Shown here piece by piece: positions 19,559 to 27,996 of a DNA stretch of 64,000 nucleotides (within the stretch, counting starts at the first letter, position 1; every line of letters starts with the position of its first letter). The stretch is from Acidimicrobiales bacterium (GTDB taxonomy: Bacteria; Actinomycetota; Acidimicrobiia; Acidimicrobiales; JAUJNH01): assembly GCA_030448245.1 (NCBI GenBank), contig JAUJNH010000002.1:1-64000 (forward strand), given 5' to 3'. Made by a program: the position numbers and the translations under genes. Below the pieces are notes generated by a model. That model was not told where the DNA came from. It worked only from the letters and a program-made list of their open reading frames with translations, and made no database searches.

Positions 19559-19951
19559 GTGGACTACTCACTGACGCTCACCCTCGACCTGCCCTACGAG
19601 ACCGCCGTCCCCGAGGTGAAGGAGGCGTTCAGGGCCCAAGGGTTCGGGACGCTCACCGAGATCGACGTGCAGGCCACGTTGGCCGACAAGATCGGCAAGG
19701 ACATCGAGCCGTACGTGATCCTCGGCGCCTGCAACCCTGAGCTGGCCGCCCGTGCCCTCGACGTCGATCGTCGCATCGGGCTGCTGCTGCCGTGCAACGT
19801 CGTCGTCCGAGCAGACGGCGACAACCGCACGATCGTCGACGCTCTCGACCCGCAGGTGATCGCCGAGGTCCCCGGCGACCCGGCCCTCCGCCCCGTGGCC
19901 GACGAGGCCGGCACCCGGATTCGGGCTGCGCTGGCCGAGCTGGCGACGTGA
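19559..19951 (+). CDS. DUF302 family protein
   Basis: The 130-residue product begins DYSLTLTLDLPYETAVPEVK and contains EIDVQATLADKIGKDIEPY and VILGACNPELAARAL, the standard DUF302 signature, including its conserved cysteine. The biochemical role is unknown; the family is often found with rhodaneses and CsoR-type repressors in thiol or sulfide cassettes. GTG start, three bases after the preceding stop; its own stop overlaps the next GTG (GTGA), so the two are coupled. Confidence 0.88.
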   Translation: MDYSLTLTLDLPYETAVPEVKEAFRAQGFGTLTEIDVQATLADKIGKDIEPYVILGACNPELAARALDVDRRIGLLLPCNVVVRADGDNRTIVDALDPQVIAEVPGDPALRPVADEAGTRIRAALAELAT

Positions 19952-20220
19952 ACGGCGCAGATGAACCGGTCGTCGCCGCCGCCCGTCGCCGGCTGCGCCG
20001 CATCCAGGGCCAGCTCAACGGGATCCTCACCATGATCGAGGAGGGGCGATCCTGTGAGGAGGTGATCCAGCAGATCGCCGCCGCCGGCAAGGCCCTCGAC
20101 CGGGTCGGGGTGTCACTGCTGGTGTCCCAGCTGCAGCACTGCCTCGAGGACGACGACTACGCCCGGGAGCAGAACTACGACCCGGTCAAGGTCGAGCGGC
20201 TCTTCCTGAGCCTGACCTGA
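19948..20220 (+). CDS. CsoR/CstR-family repressor, probably persulfide-sensing
   Basis: The 90-residue all-helical DUF156 repressor shows RRLRRIQGQLNGILTMIEEG and the sensing residues Cys36 and Cys65. Copper-sensing CsoR of Mycobacterium tuberculosis uses Cys36, His61 and Cys65; here position 61 is glutamine with the same spacing. Loss of that histidine and keeping two cysteines is what separates the persulfide sensor CstR from copper CsoR. Together with the rhodanese/persulfide neighbours and the upstream ATAC/GTAT operator, this points to control by sulfane sulfur. Confidence 0.88.
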   Translation: MNGADEPVVAAARRRLRRIQGQLNGILTMIEEGRSCEEVIQQIAAAGKALDRVGVSLLVSQLQHCLEDDDYAREQNYDPVKVERLFLSLT

Positions 20221-20225
20221 GCGCA

Positions 20226-21767
20226 GTGAGCAAAACCCCTGGTGGTGTCGACGTGGTCGTGGGCGCCGGCCACAACGGCCTCATCGCCGCCTGCTACCTC
20301 GCTCGTGCCGGACGTGAAGTCGTGGTCCTGGAGGCCCTCGACCGGCCCGGCGGCGGGTCCCGCACTGAGGAGACGGTCCCTGGCTACCGGTTCGACCTTC
20401 ACTCGGCGGCGCACAACATCATCAACATGACCGACATCCCCGACGACCTCGACCTCGCCGGCGCGGGCCTCGACTACCTGGAGATGGACCCGTTCTCCAT
20501 CGCCGTGCACCGCGACGGGCGGCGGGTGCGGTTCTTCCGGTCCGTGGAGGCCACCGTCGACTCGATCGCCGCTGAGTCACCCGCAGAAGCGCAGGCCTAC
20601 CGGCAGTTTCTCGACAAGGCGACACCGATCGTGCGGACGATCCTCCCCGCCATCCGCGGCGACGTCTCGCCCAGGGTACTGCCCGGCCAGGTCGCCAACC
20701 TGGTCCGGGCGTTGCGCCACCAGCCGATGACCACCGCCCGGGACGCCATCAGCCCCTACCACTCGCTGTTGCAACGGTGGCTGCCGTCCGACCTCACCCG
20801 CGGGCCGGTCGCCGCCTTCGCCGCCCACGCCGGCGTCGGCCCCACCGTCCCCGGCGGCGCCCTGTTCGCCTTCTGGCAGGCCGCCTACCACCTGTTCGGC
20901 CAGTGGCACGGCCGCGGGGGCGCCCAGAACCTCACCGACGCCCTCGTCCGCCGCCTCGCCTCCCTCGGTGGGGAACTGCGCTGCTCGGCCCCGGTCGAAC
21001 GGATCGAGGCGCCCGCCGGGCGGGTGCGGGCCGTGGTCCTCGAGAGCGGAGAGCGGATCCCCACCGGGCACGTGATCACCGCCATCAACCCCCAGACCGC
21101 GCTGCTCCACCTCCTCGACCCGCCCCTGGGCGGCGATGTCGGCGCCGACCTCGCCGCCGCCCGCCGCTCCAACGTCGTCCAGGCCTTGGTGCACGTCGCC
21201 ACCGACCGGCTCCCCGCCTACCCCAACAGCCGCGCCGGTGACTGGAACGGCCTGCAGAGCTACGTCGACCACCTCGACGACCTCACCAACGCCTGGAACC
21301 AGTCCGAAGCCGGCCACCTCCCCGACCCCCTCCCGCTCTACGCCTTTTCCCCGTCCGCCCTCGACGCCAGCCTCGCCCCGCCCGGCCACCACACCATCTA
21401 CCTGGCCTGCCCCGCCGCCCCCTCCACCATCCAAGGGGGCTGGCCGGCCCGACGCGACGAGCTCGTCGAAGCCAGCCTCGCCACCCTCGAGAGCCGGGCC
21501 CCCGGGTTCCGGAACAGCATCCTGGGGCTCGCCACCTGGACCCCGGACGAGATGGAACAGGTCGACCGGTGGCCGGGCGGGCACCCGATGCACCTCGACA
21601 TCGCCCTCGACCAGCTCGGACCGTTCCGGCCCACCAAAGCCCTCGGCGGGTGGCGGACCCCGATCGGCGGGCTCTACATCTCCGGCGCCGGGACCAACCC
21701 GGCCGGCGGGATCGCCGGCACCCCCGGCCGCCAAGCCGCCCGGACCCTCCTTTCCGACCAGCGATGA
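20226..21767 (+). CDS. phytoene-desaturase-like FAD oxidoreductase
   Basis: The 513-residue protein has the FAD-binding GAGHNGL at residues 12-18 with a downstream glutamate (VVVLEA), and a C-terminal SGAGTNPAGGIAGTPGR motif, as in the CrtI/PYROXD2 branch of carotenoid-desaturase-like amine oxidases. Full length for the family. Such proteins desaturate or oxidise isoprenoids, but no crt gene is near, so the substrate is open. GTG at 20226, six bases after the repressor stop. Codon use looks more strongly C-biased (many GCC, CTC, ACC) than in the upstream genes. Confidence 0.85.
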   Translation: MSKTPGGVDVVVGAGHNGLIAACYLARAGREVVVLEALDRPGGGSRTEETVPGYRFDLHSAAHNIINMTDIPDDLDLAGAGLDYLEMDPFSIAVHRDGRRVRFFRSVEATVDSIAAESPAEAQAYRQFLDKATPIVRTILPAIRGDVSPRVLPGQVANLVRALRHQPMTTARDAISPYHSLLQRWLPSDLTRGPVAAFAAHAGVGPTVPGGALFAFWQAAYHLFGQWHGRGGAQNLTDALVRRLASLGGELRCSAPVERIEAPAGRVRAVVLESGERIPTGHVITAINPQTALLHLLDPPLGGDVGADLAAARRSNVVQALVHVATDRLPAYPNSRAGDWNGLQSYVDHLDDLTNAWNQSEAGHLPDPLPLYAFSPSALDASLAPPGHHTIYLACPAAPSTIQGGWPARRDELVEASLATLESRAPGFRNSILGLATWTPDEMEQVDRWPGGHPMHLDIALDQLGPFRPTKALGGWRTPIGGLYISGAGTNPAGGIAGTPGRQAARTLLSDQR

Positions 21768-21829
21768 CGGGAGCAAGCTCCTCGTCGCCCTGGTGGCCTC
21801 GCCTGTCGTCGTCCCGGCGACCATTCGAG

Positions 21830-22194
21830 ATGAAGACGGTCACCGCCGAGGCACGCCTGAGCCGGGCCGAGATCGCCGCCACCCTTGGCGCGGTCGCCAT
21901 CTCAACCTCGCTCTACCTGCGCGACCCGCACCCGTACCTCGCCCGCGGCGTCACGGGCGACATCCTCGGCCTGATCGGCTGCAGCATCCCCCTCCTCATC
22001 AGCCGCCAGCGCCTCCGACACGAAGCGGCCGTCTGCCTCACCGCCATCGCGCCGTTCACGCCGCCAAGCCCCAGTGGCCGCTGCGCGTCGACGACACCAT
22101 CTGGTGGGCAACGATCGCCGCCGGCCTCACCGGCTATGCCATCCTCCGCCGCCGCATCCTGGCAAGACCCCACCCGGACCCTGGACCGGGCTGA
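21830..22194 (+). pseudogene. small membrane protein, frameshifted
   Basis: An ATG frame reads EIAATLGAVAISTSLYLRDP and runs to CLTAIA near 22050. The continuing hydrophobic end (WWATIAAGLTGYAILRRRIL) and the stop lie in another frame, so one indel near 22053 splits it. The restored product would be about 120 residues with three membrane segments. I do not know the family. It follows the oxidoreductase by about 60 bases and may be its operon partner. Confidence 0.45.
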
Positions 22195-22298
22195 CGCCAC
22201 CCTGTCATCGGCTGGACCGGCTCGGCAGTCTGGTTGGCCCGAACCACCCCGATGATCCGTGCCCTTCGGAACGACTGGGCCGTCGGCAGCCGGCGGCG

Positions 22299-22972
22299 CT
22301 ACCCGGCCACCACCTGGCGGGTGACGAAGTACAGGGCGAACCCGACGAGCAGGACGCCGAACCCCCTGCGCATGGCCTCAGCCGGGAGATGGTCGGTGAG
22401 GCGGGAGCCGACGAGCGCTCCCGGGATGGCCCCGGCCGCGAAGGGAATGGCGACGGCCCAATCGATGTTGCCGAGCGCCCAGTGCGTGATGAGGGTCGGA
22501 ACCGACAGGACGGCGATGACGACGAGGCTGGTCCCAGCCGACTCAGGCATGGTGAGCCCCAACACCAGGACGAAGAGGGCACCAGCAGGAAGCCTCCTCC
22601 GTTGGCCAGCATGCCGGTGAACAAGCCGATGACGCCGGCGGCGGGGATCACGACCGCCGGGCGGCGCCGGGCCCGGCCGGCGAGCCTCGACTCAGGGAGT
22701 GGGGCCAGGATGCGGACGCCGACGAGGGCGAGCACGACGCCGGAGGCGATCAGGAGGCCCTTGCCGCCGACGGAGCTCGAGAGGAGGGCACCGGCGACAG
22801 TGCCCGGCACGCCGCCGTAGATCGACCAGCGGGCCACCGGCCACTCGACCTGTCCCTTGCGGACGTAGGTGACCATCCCGGCCACCGCCGCTGGGATCAC
22901 CGCCGGGATCGGCGCCGCCACCGCGACCAACCCGGACACGCCCAGCAACCCCAGCGCCGGCGTGCCAACGTC
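22299..22972 (-). pseudogene. TauE/SafE sulfite-exporter family, 5'-truncated and frameshifted
   Basis: Leftward frames encode PAAVAGMVTYVRKGQVEWP and later SRLTDHLPAEAMRRGFG with VLLVGFALYF, typical TauE/SafE anion-exporter sequence. The first half (to GFLLVP) and second half (VLGLTMPESAG) are in different frames; restoring one C in the run near 22575 joins them. The N-terminal helix pair is missing: at about 22970 the sequence runs directly into an ArsR remnant on the other strand. A sulfite or thiosulfate exporter would suit the neighbouring persulfide cassette. Confidence 0.78.
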
Positions 22973-23149
22973 TCCCAGCATCTGGCCGTCCTGCGCGACG
23001 GCGGCCTCGTCGAGAACCGAACGCGACGCCAACCGAGTGATCTACTCCCTACGAGACCACAGGTGATGAAGGCGATCGACCTCCTCCGCAACGTCATGAA
23101 CGACGACCTGGCCCGACGCCAAGCGCTCCGCCACCGCACGACCAACTGA
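22969..23149 (+). pseudogene. ArsR-family regulator, C-terminal remnant
   Basis: The rightward frame starts abruptly at ANVSQHLAVLRDGGLVENR, the recognition helix and wing of an ArsR repressor, then shifts frame (RVIYSLRDHR) and back (VMKAIDLLRNVMNDDLARRQ) to a stop. The N-terminal half is gone. It abuts the 5'-truncated TauE gene head to head. ArsR regulators of the BigR/SqrR group often control sulfur exporters, so the two were probably a divergent regulator-target pair. Confidence 0.72.
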
Positions 23150-23748
23150 AGCGAGCGAGTCAGCGCACCGCTCCACACTCCGCTTGCTGGCGCATAGGAA
23201 GCACGACCTGTTCCCGGCCGATAGAGCTCATCAGCGGGGGCAAGGACGGTGAGGGCACTCCTCGGGGTTCCCGCCAGGACAGAGAGGCACGCGTCGGCGG
23301 TGTCGCCTACACCACCGGGATCATTCGCAGGGCCTGGACGATCCAGCCGTGCCAGAACCCCGACGTCAACCCGTTCTTGTCGGTCGATTCAGGCAACTTC
23401 ACCCTCCGATGAGACCGCTGAAGCGATCTTCGAAGGTCGTGCCATCCTCGACGGCGAAGCCTTGTGCTCCGACGGTGACCGTGAACTGGTCGAGGAAGCC
23501 GTATGGCCGAAGATGGCAGCAGTGCCCTCGTGGGGCCATGGGTCGATCACTGCGGGGAGGCCCGGCCACAAGCGACGAGAGGCCGGATTGGGCGGGTGGG
23601 TGCAGAGCAAAGGCGATGGTCATGACTGAAGCGTCGAAGCGGCGGCCAGCCAGGCGCAGGATGATGCGCTCGGCGGGGCCACCGTGGTCGTGCTCCTCAG
23701 CCTGATGTTCCTGTTCGCCTTGGCCGCCAAGCCCCACCCGGAACCGGC
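23150..23748. other. gene-poor stretch, about 600 bases, with scraps
   Basis: No complete gene is supported. A leftward scrap at about 23320-23395 reads DKNGLTSGFWHGWIVQAL, resembling small membrane proteins with a GFWHG motif. A rightward scrap at about 23675-23752 ends ATVVVLLSLMFLFALAAK before a stop, a lone membrane helix. Both look like decayed ends of genes. The region separates the broken sulfur island from the intact zinc locus. Confidence 0.35.
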
Positions 23749-23777
23749 TTGACTAAGAACGGTTCCCGCTCTACATT
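23749..23777 (+). promoter_or_regulatory. znuA promoter with embedded palindromic operator
   Basis: TTGACT (23749-23754) and TACATT (23772-23777) are separated by exactly 17 bases, a near-ideal promoter. Inside the spacer lies TAAGAACGGTTCC (23754-23766), a Fur-type 7-1-7 half-palindrome around GAAC-G-GTTC. The same 13 bases occur inverted at 28417-28429 before the arsR-zur operon. A repressor bound here would block RNA polymerase directly. Confidence 0.7.
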
Positions 23778-23784
23778 GGTCCGG

Positions 23785-24708
23785 GTGGTCAAGGGTTTGG
23801 TTCTCGTTCCGATCCTCGGGTTCCTTGGTCTCGCCGCGTGTGGCGGTGATGACACCTCCTCGGCCGCAGGCGGATCGAACGATCCGGTCACGGTGGTGGC
23901 CACCACGACGCAGCTGGCCGACTTCGCCAGGATTGTCGGTGGTGAGCAGGCGAGGGTGTACGGGGTGCTGAAGGCGAACATCGACCCGCACGACTACGAG
24001 CCGTCGCCGGCCGACGTGCAGCAGCTGGGCGCCGCCGACGTGATCGTCAAGAACGGGCTCGACCTCGAGGGCTGGTTCGAGGACACCATCAAGGCGGCGG
24101 CCCCGAAGGGCCAGATCATCGAGGCGAGTGACGGGATCGACATCCGCAAGGCGGGTGACGAGGCCGAGCACCCCGAGGGGGATCCCCACATCTGGCACAA
24201 CCCGGCCAACGCCAAGATCATGGTCAACAGCATCGAAGAGGGGCTCTCGAAGGCCGATCCGGAGCACGCGTCCGACTACCAGAGGAACGAGGCCGAGTAC
24301 GTCAGGCAGCTGGATGCCCTGGACGCCGAGATCAAGGCCCAGGTGGCTACGCTGCCCAACAAGAAGGTGGTGACCAATCACGACGCGTTTGGCTACTACC
24401 TCGATCACTACGGCCTCGAGTTCGTGGGGTCGATCATCCCGAGCTTCGACACCCAGGCCGAGCTGTCGGCCGAGAACATTCAGGACATCGTGGGGAAGAT
24501 CCGCAGCAGCGGCGTGAAGGCGGTGTTCTCCGAGAGCTCCCTTCCGCCCAAGACGGCTGAGGCCATCGGCAAGGAGTCCGGCGTGAAGGTCGTCGCCGGC
24601 GAGGACGCCCTCTACGGTGACACGCTGGGACCCCAAGGCTCCGACGGCGACACCTACCTCAAGATGATCCGGCACAACACCAAGGCTCTCGTTGACAACC
24701 TCTCCTGA
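23785..24708 (+). CDS. znuA: zinc ABC transporter substrate-binding lipoprotein
   Basis: The protein is a cluster A-I (ZnuA/TroA) metal-binding lipoprotein: lipobox LAAC after a short signal, then conserved His ligands in IDPHDYEPSP, DPHIWHNPANA and TNHDAFGYY, and a final Asp in GEDALYGDTLG. It lacks the long His-rich loop of many ZnuA proteins. I place the start at GTG 23785, seven bases after the -10 TACATT, meaning a leaderless mRNA; a TTG at 23749 would sit inside the -35 box. It is the first of four overlapping zinc-uptake genes. Confidence 0.9.
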   Translation: MVKGLVLVPILGFLGLAACGGDDTSSAAGGSNDPVTVVATTTQLADFARIVGGEQARVYGVLKANIDPHDYEPSPADVQQLGAADVIVKNGLDLEGWFEDTIKAAAPKGQIIEASDGIDIRKAGDEAEHPEGDPHIWHNPANAKIMVNSIEEGLSKADPEHASDYQRNEAEYVRQLDALDAEIKAQVATLPNKKVVTNHDAFGYYLDHYGLEFVGSIIPSFDTQAELSAENIQDIVGKIRSSGVKAVFSESSLPPKTAEAIGKESGVKVVAGEDALYGDTLGPQGSDGDTYLKMIRHNTKALVDNLS

Positions 24709-25465
24709 CCCCGGCCGGCCGGCGCTGGTGCTCGAGGGGGCGTCCGCGGCCTATGGGCGCACCTCGGTGCTGGAGGGTGTCACCGGGAGGGTTGCCCATG
24801 GAGGGTCGGTGGCGCTCATCGGCCCGAACGGGGCCGGCAAGACGACGCTCATCCGAGCGATCCTCGGCCTGATGCCGCTGACGTCCGGACGCATCGAGGT
24901 GCTCGGCGTCTCCCCGGCGAAGGCCCGAGGCCGTGTCGCCTATGTCCCGCAGGCCGACGTCCTCGACCCGGAGTTCCCGGTCAGCGTGCTCCAGGTGGTG
25001 CTCATGGGGCGGTCCCGGCGGATCGGGTGGCTACGCCGGGCCGGGCGTGAGGACAAGGCGATCGCCATGGAGGCGTTGCGCCGAGTGGGTGTCGCCGACC
25101 GCGCCGATGACCGGTTCGGCGTGCTGTCGGGCGGGCAGCGCCAGCGGGTGCTGCTGGCCCGGGCGGTGGCCCAGGAGGCCGAGCTGCTGCTGCTCGACGA
25201 ACCGTTCAACGGAGTCGACGCCACAACCACCGATCTGCTCATCGAGGTGCTGGCTGACCTGCGGGCGACGGGGGTGGCCGTGGTGATGTCGACCCATGAC
25301 CTGGCCGTCGCCCACCTGGCCTGTGACGAAGCGTGCCTGTTGAACCGTCAGCAAATAGCCTTCGGTCCGATGGGCGAGGCGCTGACCGCTGATCTGCTGC
25401 GCGAGACCTACGGCGGGAGCGCGGTGGTGCTGGCCGGGGGAGCCACGATCGTCACCGCACGGTGA
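24692..25465 (+). CDS. znuC: zinc ABC transporter ATP-binding protein
   Basis: The 257-residue ATPase has Walker A GPNGAGKT, a Q-loop in YVPQADVLDPEFP, signature LSGGQRQR, Walker B LLLLDEPF and the switch His in MSTHDLAVAH. It energises import of metal by the two permeases downstream. TTG start at 24692 with AAGG upstream, overlapping the znuA end by 17 bases; a later GTG at 24727 is possible. The stop overlaps the next GTG. Confidence 0.92.
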   Translation: MTTSPDPGRPALVLEGASAAYGRTSVLEGVTGRVAHGGSVALIGPNGAGKTTLIRAILGLMPLTSGRIEVLGVSPAKARGRVAYVPQADVLDPEFPVSVLQVVLMGRSRRIGWLRRAGREDKAIAMEALRRVGVADRADDRFGVLSGGQRQRVLLARAVAQEAELLLLDEPFNGVDATTTDLLIEVLADLRATGVAVVMSTHDLAVAHLACDEACLLNRQQIAFGPMGEALTADLLRETYGGSAVVLAGGATIVTAR

Positions 25466-26337
25466 TCCGGCAGCTCCTGGTCGAGCCCTACCAGCTCGGC
25501 TTCATGCGCCGGGCTCTTCTCGAGGTCGTCCTCCTCGGCGTACTCGGCGGCGTGGTGGGGGTGCACGTGCTGCTTCGAAGGCTGACCTTCCTCACCGAAG
25601 CTCTGCAGCACACCGTCTTCCCCGGCCTCGCGGTCGCTTTCGCCGCCGGCCAGTCCCTCCTCCTGGGCGCGGTCACCGCTGCAGCCGTCACGATCGTGCT
25701 GCTGGCCTTCCTCACCACCCGGCTTCGGATCGACCAGGACGCCGGGCTGGCGGTGCTGATCGCCACGTTCTTCGCGTTCGGGGTCGTCATCGTGTCCCGT
25801 CGCACCGGCTACACCTCAGACCTGAACCAGCTCCTCTTCGGGCGCATCCTCGATGTCGACCGCCGCCAGGTCGTCGAGACCGCCGTCATCGCCTTCGTCG
25901 TGCTCGTGCTCGTCGCCGTGGCCCACAAGCATCTGGTGCTGGTCGCTTTCGACCGGGCCCAAGCCGAGGCCCTCGGCTACCGCGTCGTCGTCCTCGACCT
26001 CCTTCTGAATGCAGCGGTGGCGGCCACGGTGGTGGTGGCGGTGCGGGCCGTGGGCACGGTGCTGATGGTGGCCTTCGTCGTGACCCCGGCAGCGTCCGCC
26101 CGCCTCCTCGGCCGGTCTGTCGCCGCCACCATGGCCATCGCCGTCGTGCTGGCCGGCGTCCTGGGCTGGGTCGGCCTGTCGGCCAGCTTCGAGGCCTCGG
26201 TCAACCAGGGGCTGCGCCTGGCCTCGGGCGCCACGGTGGTGGCCGCCTTCACCGTCGGCTTCTGCGTCATCGGCGCAGGGACTCAGCTGGTCAGGCGCCT
26301 CGGCGCGCGACGTGGCCTGGCCAAGGCGGCCCTGTGA
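25462..26337 (+). CDS. znuB: zinc ABC transporter permease 1
   Basis: The 291-residue ABC-3 family permease has about eight hydrophobic segments and family motifs (FMRRALLEVVLLGVLGG, HVLLRRLTFLTEALQHTVFPG, and VGTVLMVAFVVTPAASARLL). GTG start overlapping znuC by four bases. It probably pairs with the second permease as a heterodimer rather than acting as the usual homodimer. Confidence 0.9.
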   Translation: MIRQLLVEPYQLGFMRRALLEVVLLGVLGGVVGVHVLLRRLTFLTEALQHTVFPGLAVAFAAGQSLLLGAVTAAAVTIVLLAFLTTRLRIDQDAGLAVLIATFFAFGVVIVSRRTGYTSDLNQLLFGRILDVDRRQVVETAVIAFVVLVLVAVAHKHLVLVAFDRAQAEALGYRVVVLDLLLNAAVAATVVVAVRAVGTVLMVAFVVTPAASARLLGRSVAATMAIAVVLAGVLGWVGLSASFEASVNQGLRLASGATVVAAFTVGFCVIGAGTQLVRRLGARRGLAKAAL

Positions 26338-27191
26338 GGTCGGTGATCGACGGCTTCGGCTCGCCGTTCTTCCAGCGGGCGGCGATCGAGGCCGTCCTGG
26401 TCGGCTCGCTCTGCGGGGCGGTCGGGGTCCACGTGCTCCTGCGGCGCCTGCCGTTCTTCGTGGTGGCCATGTCACACGCCACCTTCCCCGGCGTGGTCAT
26501 CGCCTCGGTCCTCGGGTTCAGCATCGTCGCCGGCGGCATCGGCTTCGGGCTGCTCGTCGTCCTGGGCATCGTGGCCCTCGGCTCGGTCCGCGCCCTCGAC
26601 GACTCGAGCGCCATCGGGGTCGTGCTGGCCGGCTCGTTCGCCATCGGCGTCCTGGTTCTGTCGTCGAGGGCCAGCGCGTCCCGGGATCTCTCCGCCTTCC
26701 TCGTCGGCCAGATCCTGACGGTCACACCGGCCGACATCGCCACCACCGTGGCCGTCGGCGTCGTGCTTCTCGCCGTCCTCGTCGCGCTCCACAAAGAGCT
26801 GATCCACGGGGCGTTCGACCCTGCCGGCCTCGGGGCGCTCGGCTACTCAACCAGGGCCCTGGATCTCATCGTGCTCGTGGCCATCACCGTCGCCCTGGTC
26901 ACCTCGGTGCCCGCCGTGGGCACGCTGCTGTCGGTCGCCTTGCTGACGGTGCCGGCCCTCGCCGCCCGCCAGTGGGTGGAGCGGGTGGTCCCGATGATGG
27001 TGGTCGCCGCCGCCATCGGGGCGGGTTCGGGGCTGCTGGGGCTGTGCCTATCGGCTGCTTTCGACGTCGCCGCGGGAGGGGCGATAGCGCTCACGGCCTC
27101 GGCGGTGTTCCTGCTGTCGGTCACCGCCCGGTCATCGTGGTCACAGCTCGCTCGCCGGGGCCGCCCGAACCCGGTCCCGGCGGCCACCTGA
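26334..27191 (+). CDS. zinc ABC transporter permease 2
   Basis: The 285-residue protein is a second ABC-3 permease, recognisably related to its upstream neighbour (FQRRAIEAVLVGSLCGA, HVLLRRLPFFVVAMSHATFPG, VGTLLSVALLTVPALAARQW). It starts with GTG overlapping the previous stop. Tandem, diverged permeases are common in manganese/zinc ABC systems of actinobacteria. The gene converges on zur with only about 45 bases between the stops. Confidence 0.9.
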   Translation: MRSVIDGFGSPFFQRAAIEAVLVGSLCGAVGVHVLLRRLPFFVVAMSHATFPGVVIASVLGFSIVAGGIGFGLLVVLGIVALGSVRALDDSSAIGVVLAGSFAIGVLVLSSRASASRDLSAFLVGQILTVTPADIATTVAVGVVLLAVLVALHKELIHGAFDPAGLGALGYSTRALDLIVLVAITVALVTSVPAVGTLLSVALLTVPALAARQWVERVVPMMVVAAAIGAGSGLLGLCLSAAFDVAAGGAIALTASAVFLLSVTARSSWSQLARRGRPNPVPAAT

Positions 27192-27235
27192 GTGCAGGTC
27201 GCCGAAACCGAACACCGGACGCAGGACGGCCCGGG

Positions 27236-27700
27236 CTAGGGGCGGCAGCCGGCGCAGAGGCCGACCAGGTCGAAGCGGTGCTCGACCACCAAGAAGCCGG
27301 CCTCGTCGGCTGCGGTGCGGGCGGCCTCGGCCAGGGCACGTTCCAGCTTGGCCGTGGCGCGCACGTCGGCCATGAGCCCGCAGCTGGTGCAGATCAGGTG
27401 GTGGTGGTGGTGGCCGGAGACGACCTCGGCCAGCTCGAACCGGCCGTTGTCGTCGGCGCCCTGGATCCGGCGCACCACACCGGCCTCGGCGAGGATGGAC
27501 AGGTTGCGGTAGGCCGAGCTCTGCGGGACGCCGGGCGCCGAGGCAAGGACTTCGTGCATGGTGAGCGGCCGGTCACTGCCGGCCAGCACCTCGACCAGCG
27601 CCCGGCGTTTGGCCGTGTAGCGCTGGTCGGCGGCGCCCAGCCGGAGCGCCGCCTCCTGGTGGAGGTCGCCGTTCGTCGGTGTCGTGGTCCGGGTACTCAG
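27236..27700 (-). CDS. zur: Fur-family regulator, probably Zur
   Basis: The roughly 150-residue protein has a winged-helix part (LTMHEVLASAPGVPQSSAYR) and a dimer domain with metal ligands HHHHHLICTSCG and the C-terminal CAGC pair, the structural zinc site of Fur proteins. Its place in a zinc operon makes Zur the best call. No ATG, GTG or TTG is available near the expected N-terminus; CTG at 27700, overlapping the preceding stop, is the likeliest start and would imply translational coupling. The product represses zinc uptake when zinc is plentiful. Confidence 0.85.
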   Translation of the reverse strand: MSTRTTTPTNGDLHQEAALRLGAADQRYTAKRRALVEVLAGSDRPLTMHEVLASAPGVPQSSAYRNLSILAEAGVVRRIQGADDNGRFELAEVVSGHHHHHLICTSCGLMADVRATAKLERALAEAARTAADEAGFLVVEHRFDLVGLCAGCRP

Positions 27701-27996
27701 TGCTCGTCCCAGTGCTCGTCGTGGGAGGCGTGGCGGTGCCCGTCGTGCACGTAGTCGACGTGGTCTCCGTGGGGCACGGTCTCGTGGCCGCAGCGATCGC
27801 CGTGGGTGTGGTCGCCGTGGTCCTCGGCCATGAGGTGGGCCTCGAGCGTGCACTCGTCCCAGTGCTCGTCGTGGCTGCGGTGGACGTGGCCGTCGTGGAG
27901 GTAGTCGACGTGGTCTCCGTGGGTCACAGCGACGTGGCCGCAGCTGTCGCCGTGGGCGTGGCCGTGCTTGGCATGGGTGGTATGGGTCGTGGTCAT
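27697..27996 (-). CDS. His-rich zinc-binding repeat protein
   Basis: The 99-residue protein is made of two tandem units of about 35-45 residues, each with HGD-x-CGH, a GDHVDYxHDGH core, and SHDEHWDE. Histidine makes up about a quarter of the residues, with two CGH cysteines and one WDEC cysteine. No signal peptide or membrane segment is present, so it is cytoplasmic. It sits between an SmtB-like repressor and zur, overlapping the former by a few bases. A zinc store, buffer or metallochaperone is likely. I know related small proteins as hypothetical in actinobacterial zinc loci, without an assigned function. Confidence 0.85.
   Translation of the reverse strand: MTTTHTTHAKHGHAHGDSCGHVAVTHGDHVDYLHDGHVHRSHDEHWDECTLEAHLMAEDHGDHTHGDRCGHETVPHGDHVDYVHDGHRHASHDEHWDEH

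Noticed and set aside
20577-21824. Long open frame antisense to the CrtI-like oxidoreductase.
   Set aside because: Gly/Val/Asp-rich with no recognisable domain; third-position C bias of the sense gene explains the lack of stops.
23399-23737. Leftward open frame of about 110 codons before znuA.
   Set aside because: No ribosome site, no recognisable motif, and it would be transcribed out of the znuA promoter region in the wrong direction.
27697-27996. Repeated blocks that at first look like a short CRISPR-like array.
   Set aside because: The repeats are in frame, encode the two His-rich protein units, are longer than 60 bases and diverged, and no cas gene is present.
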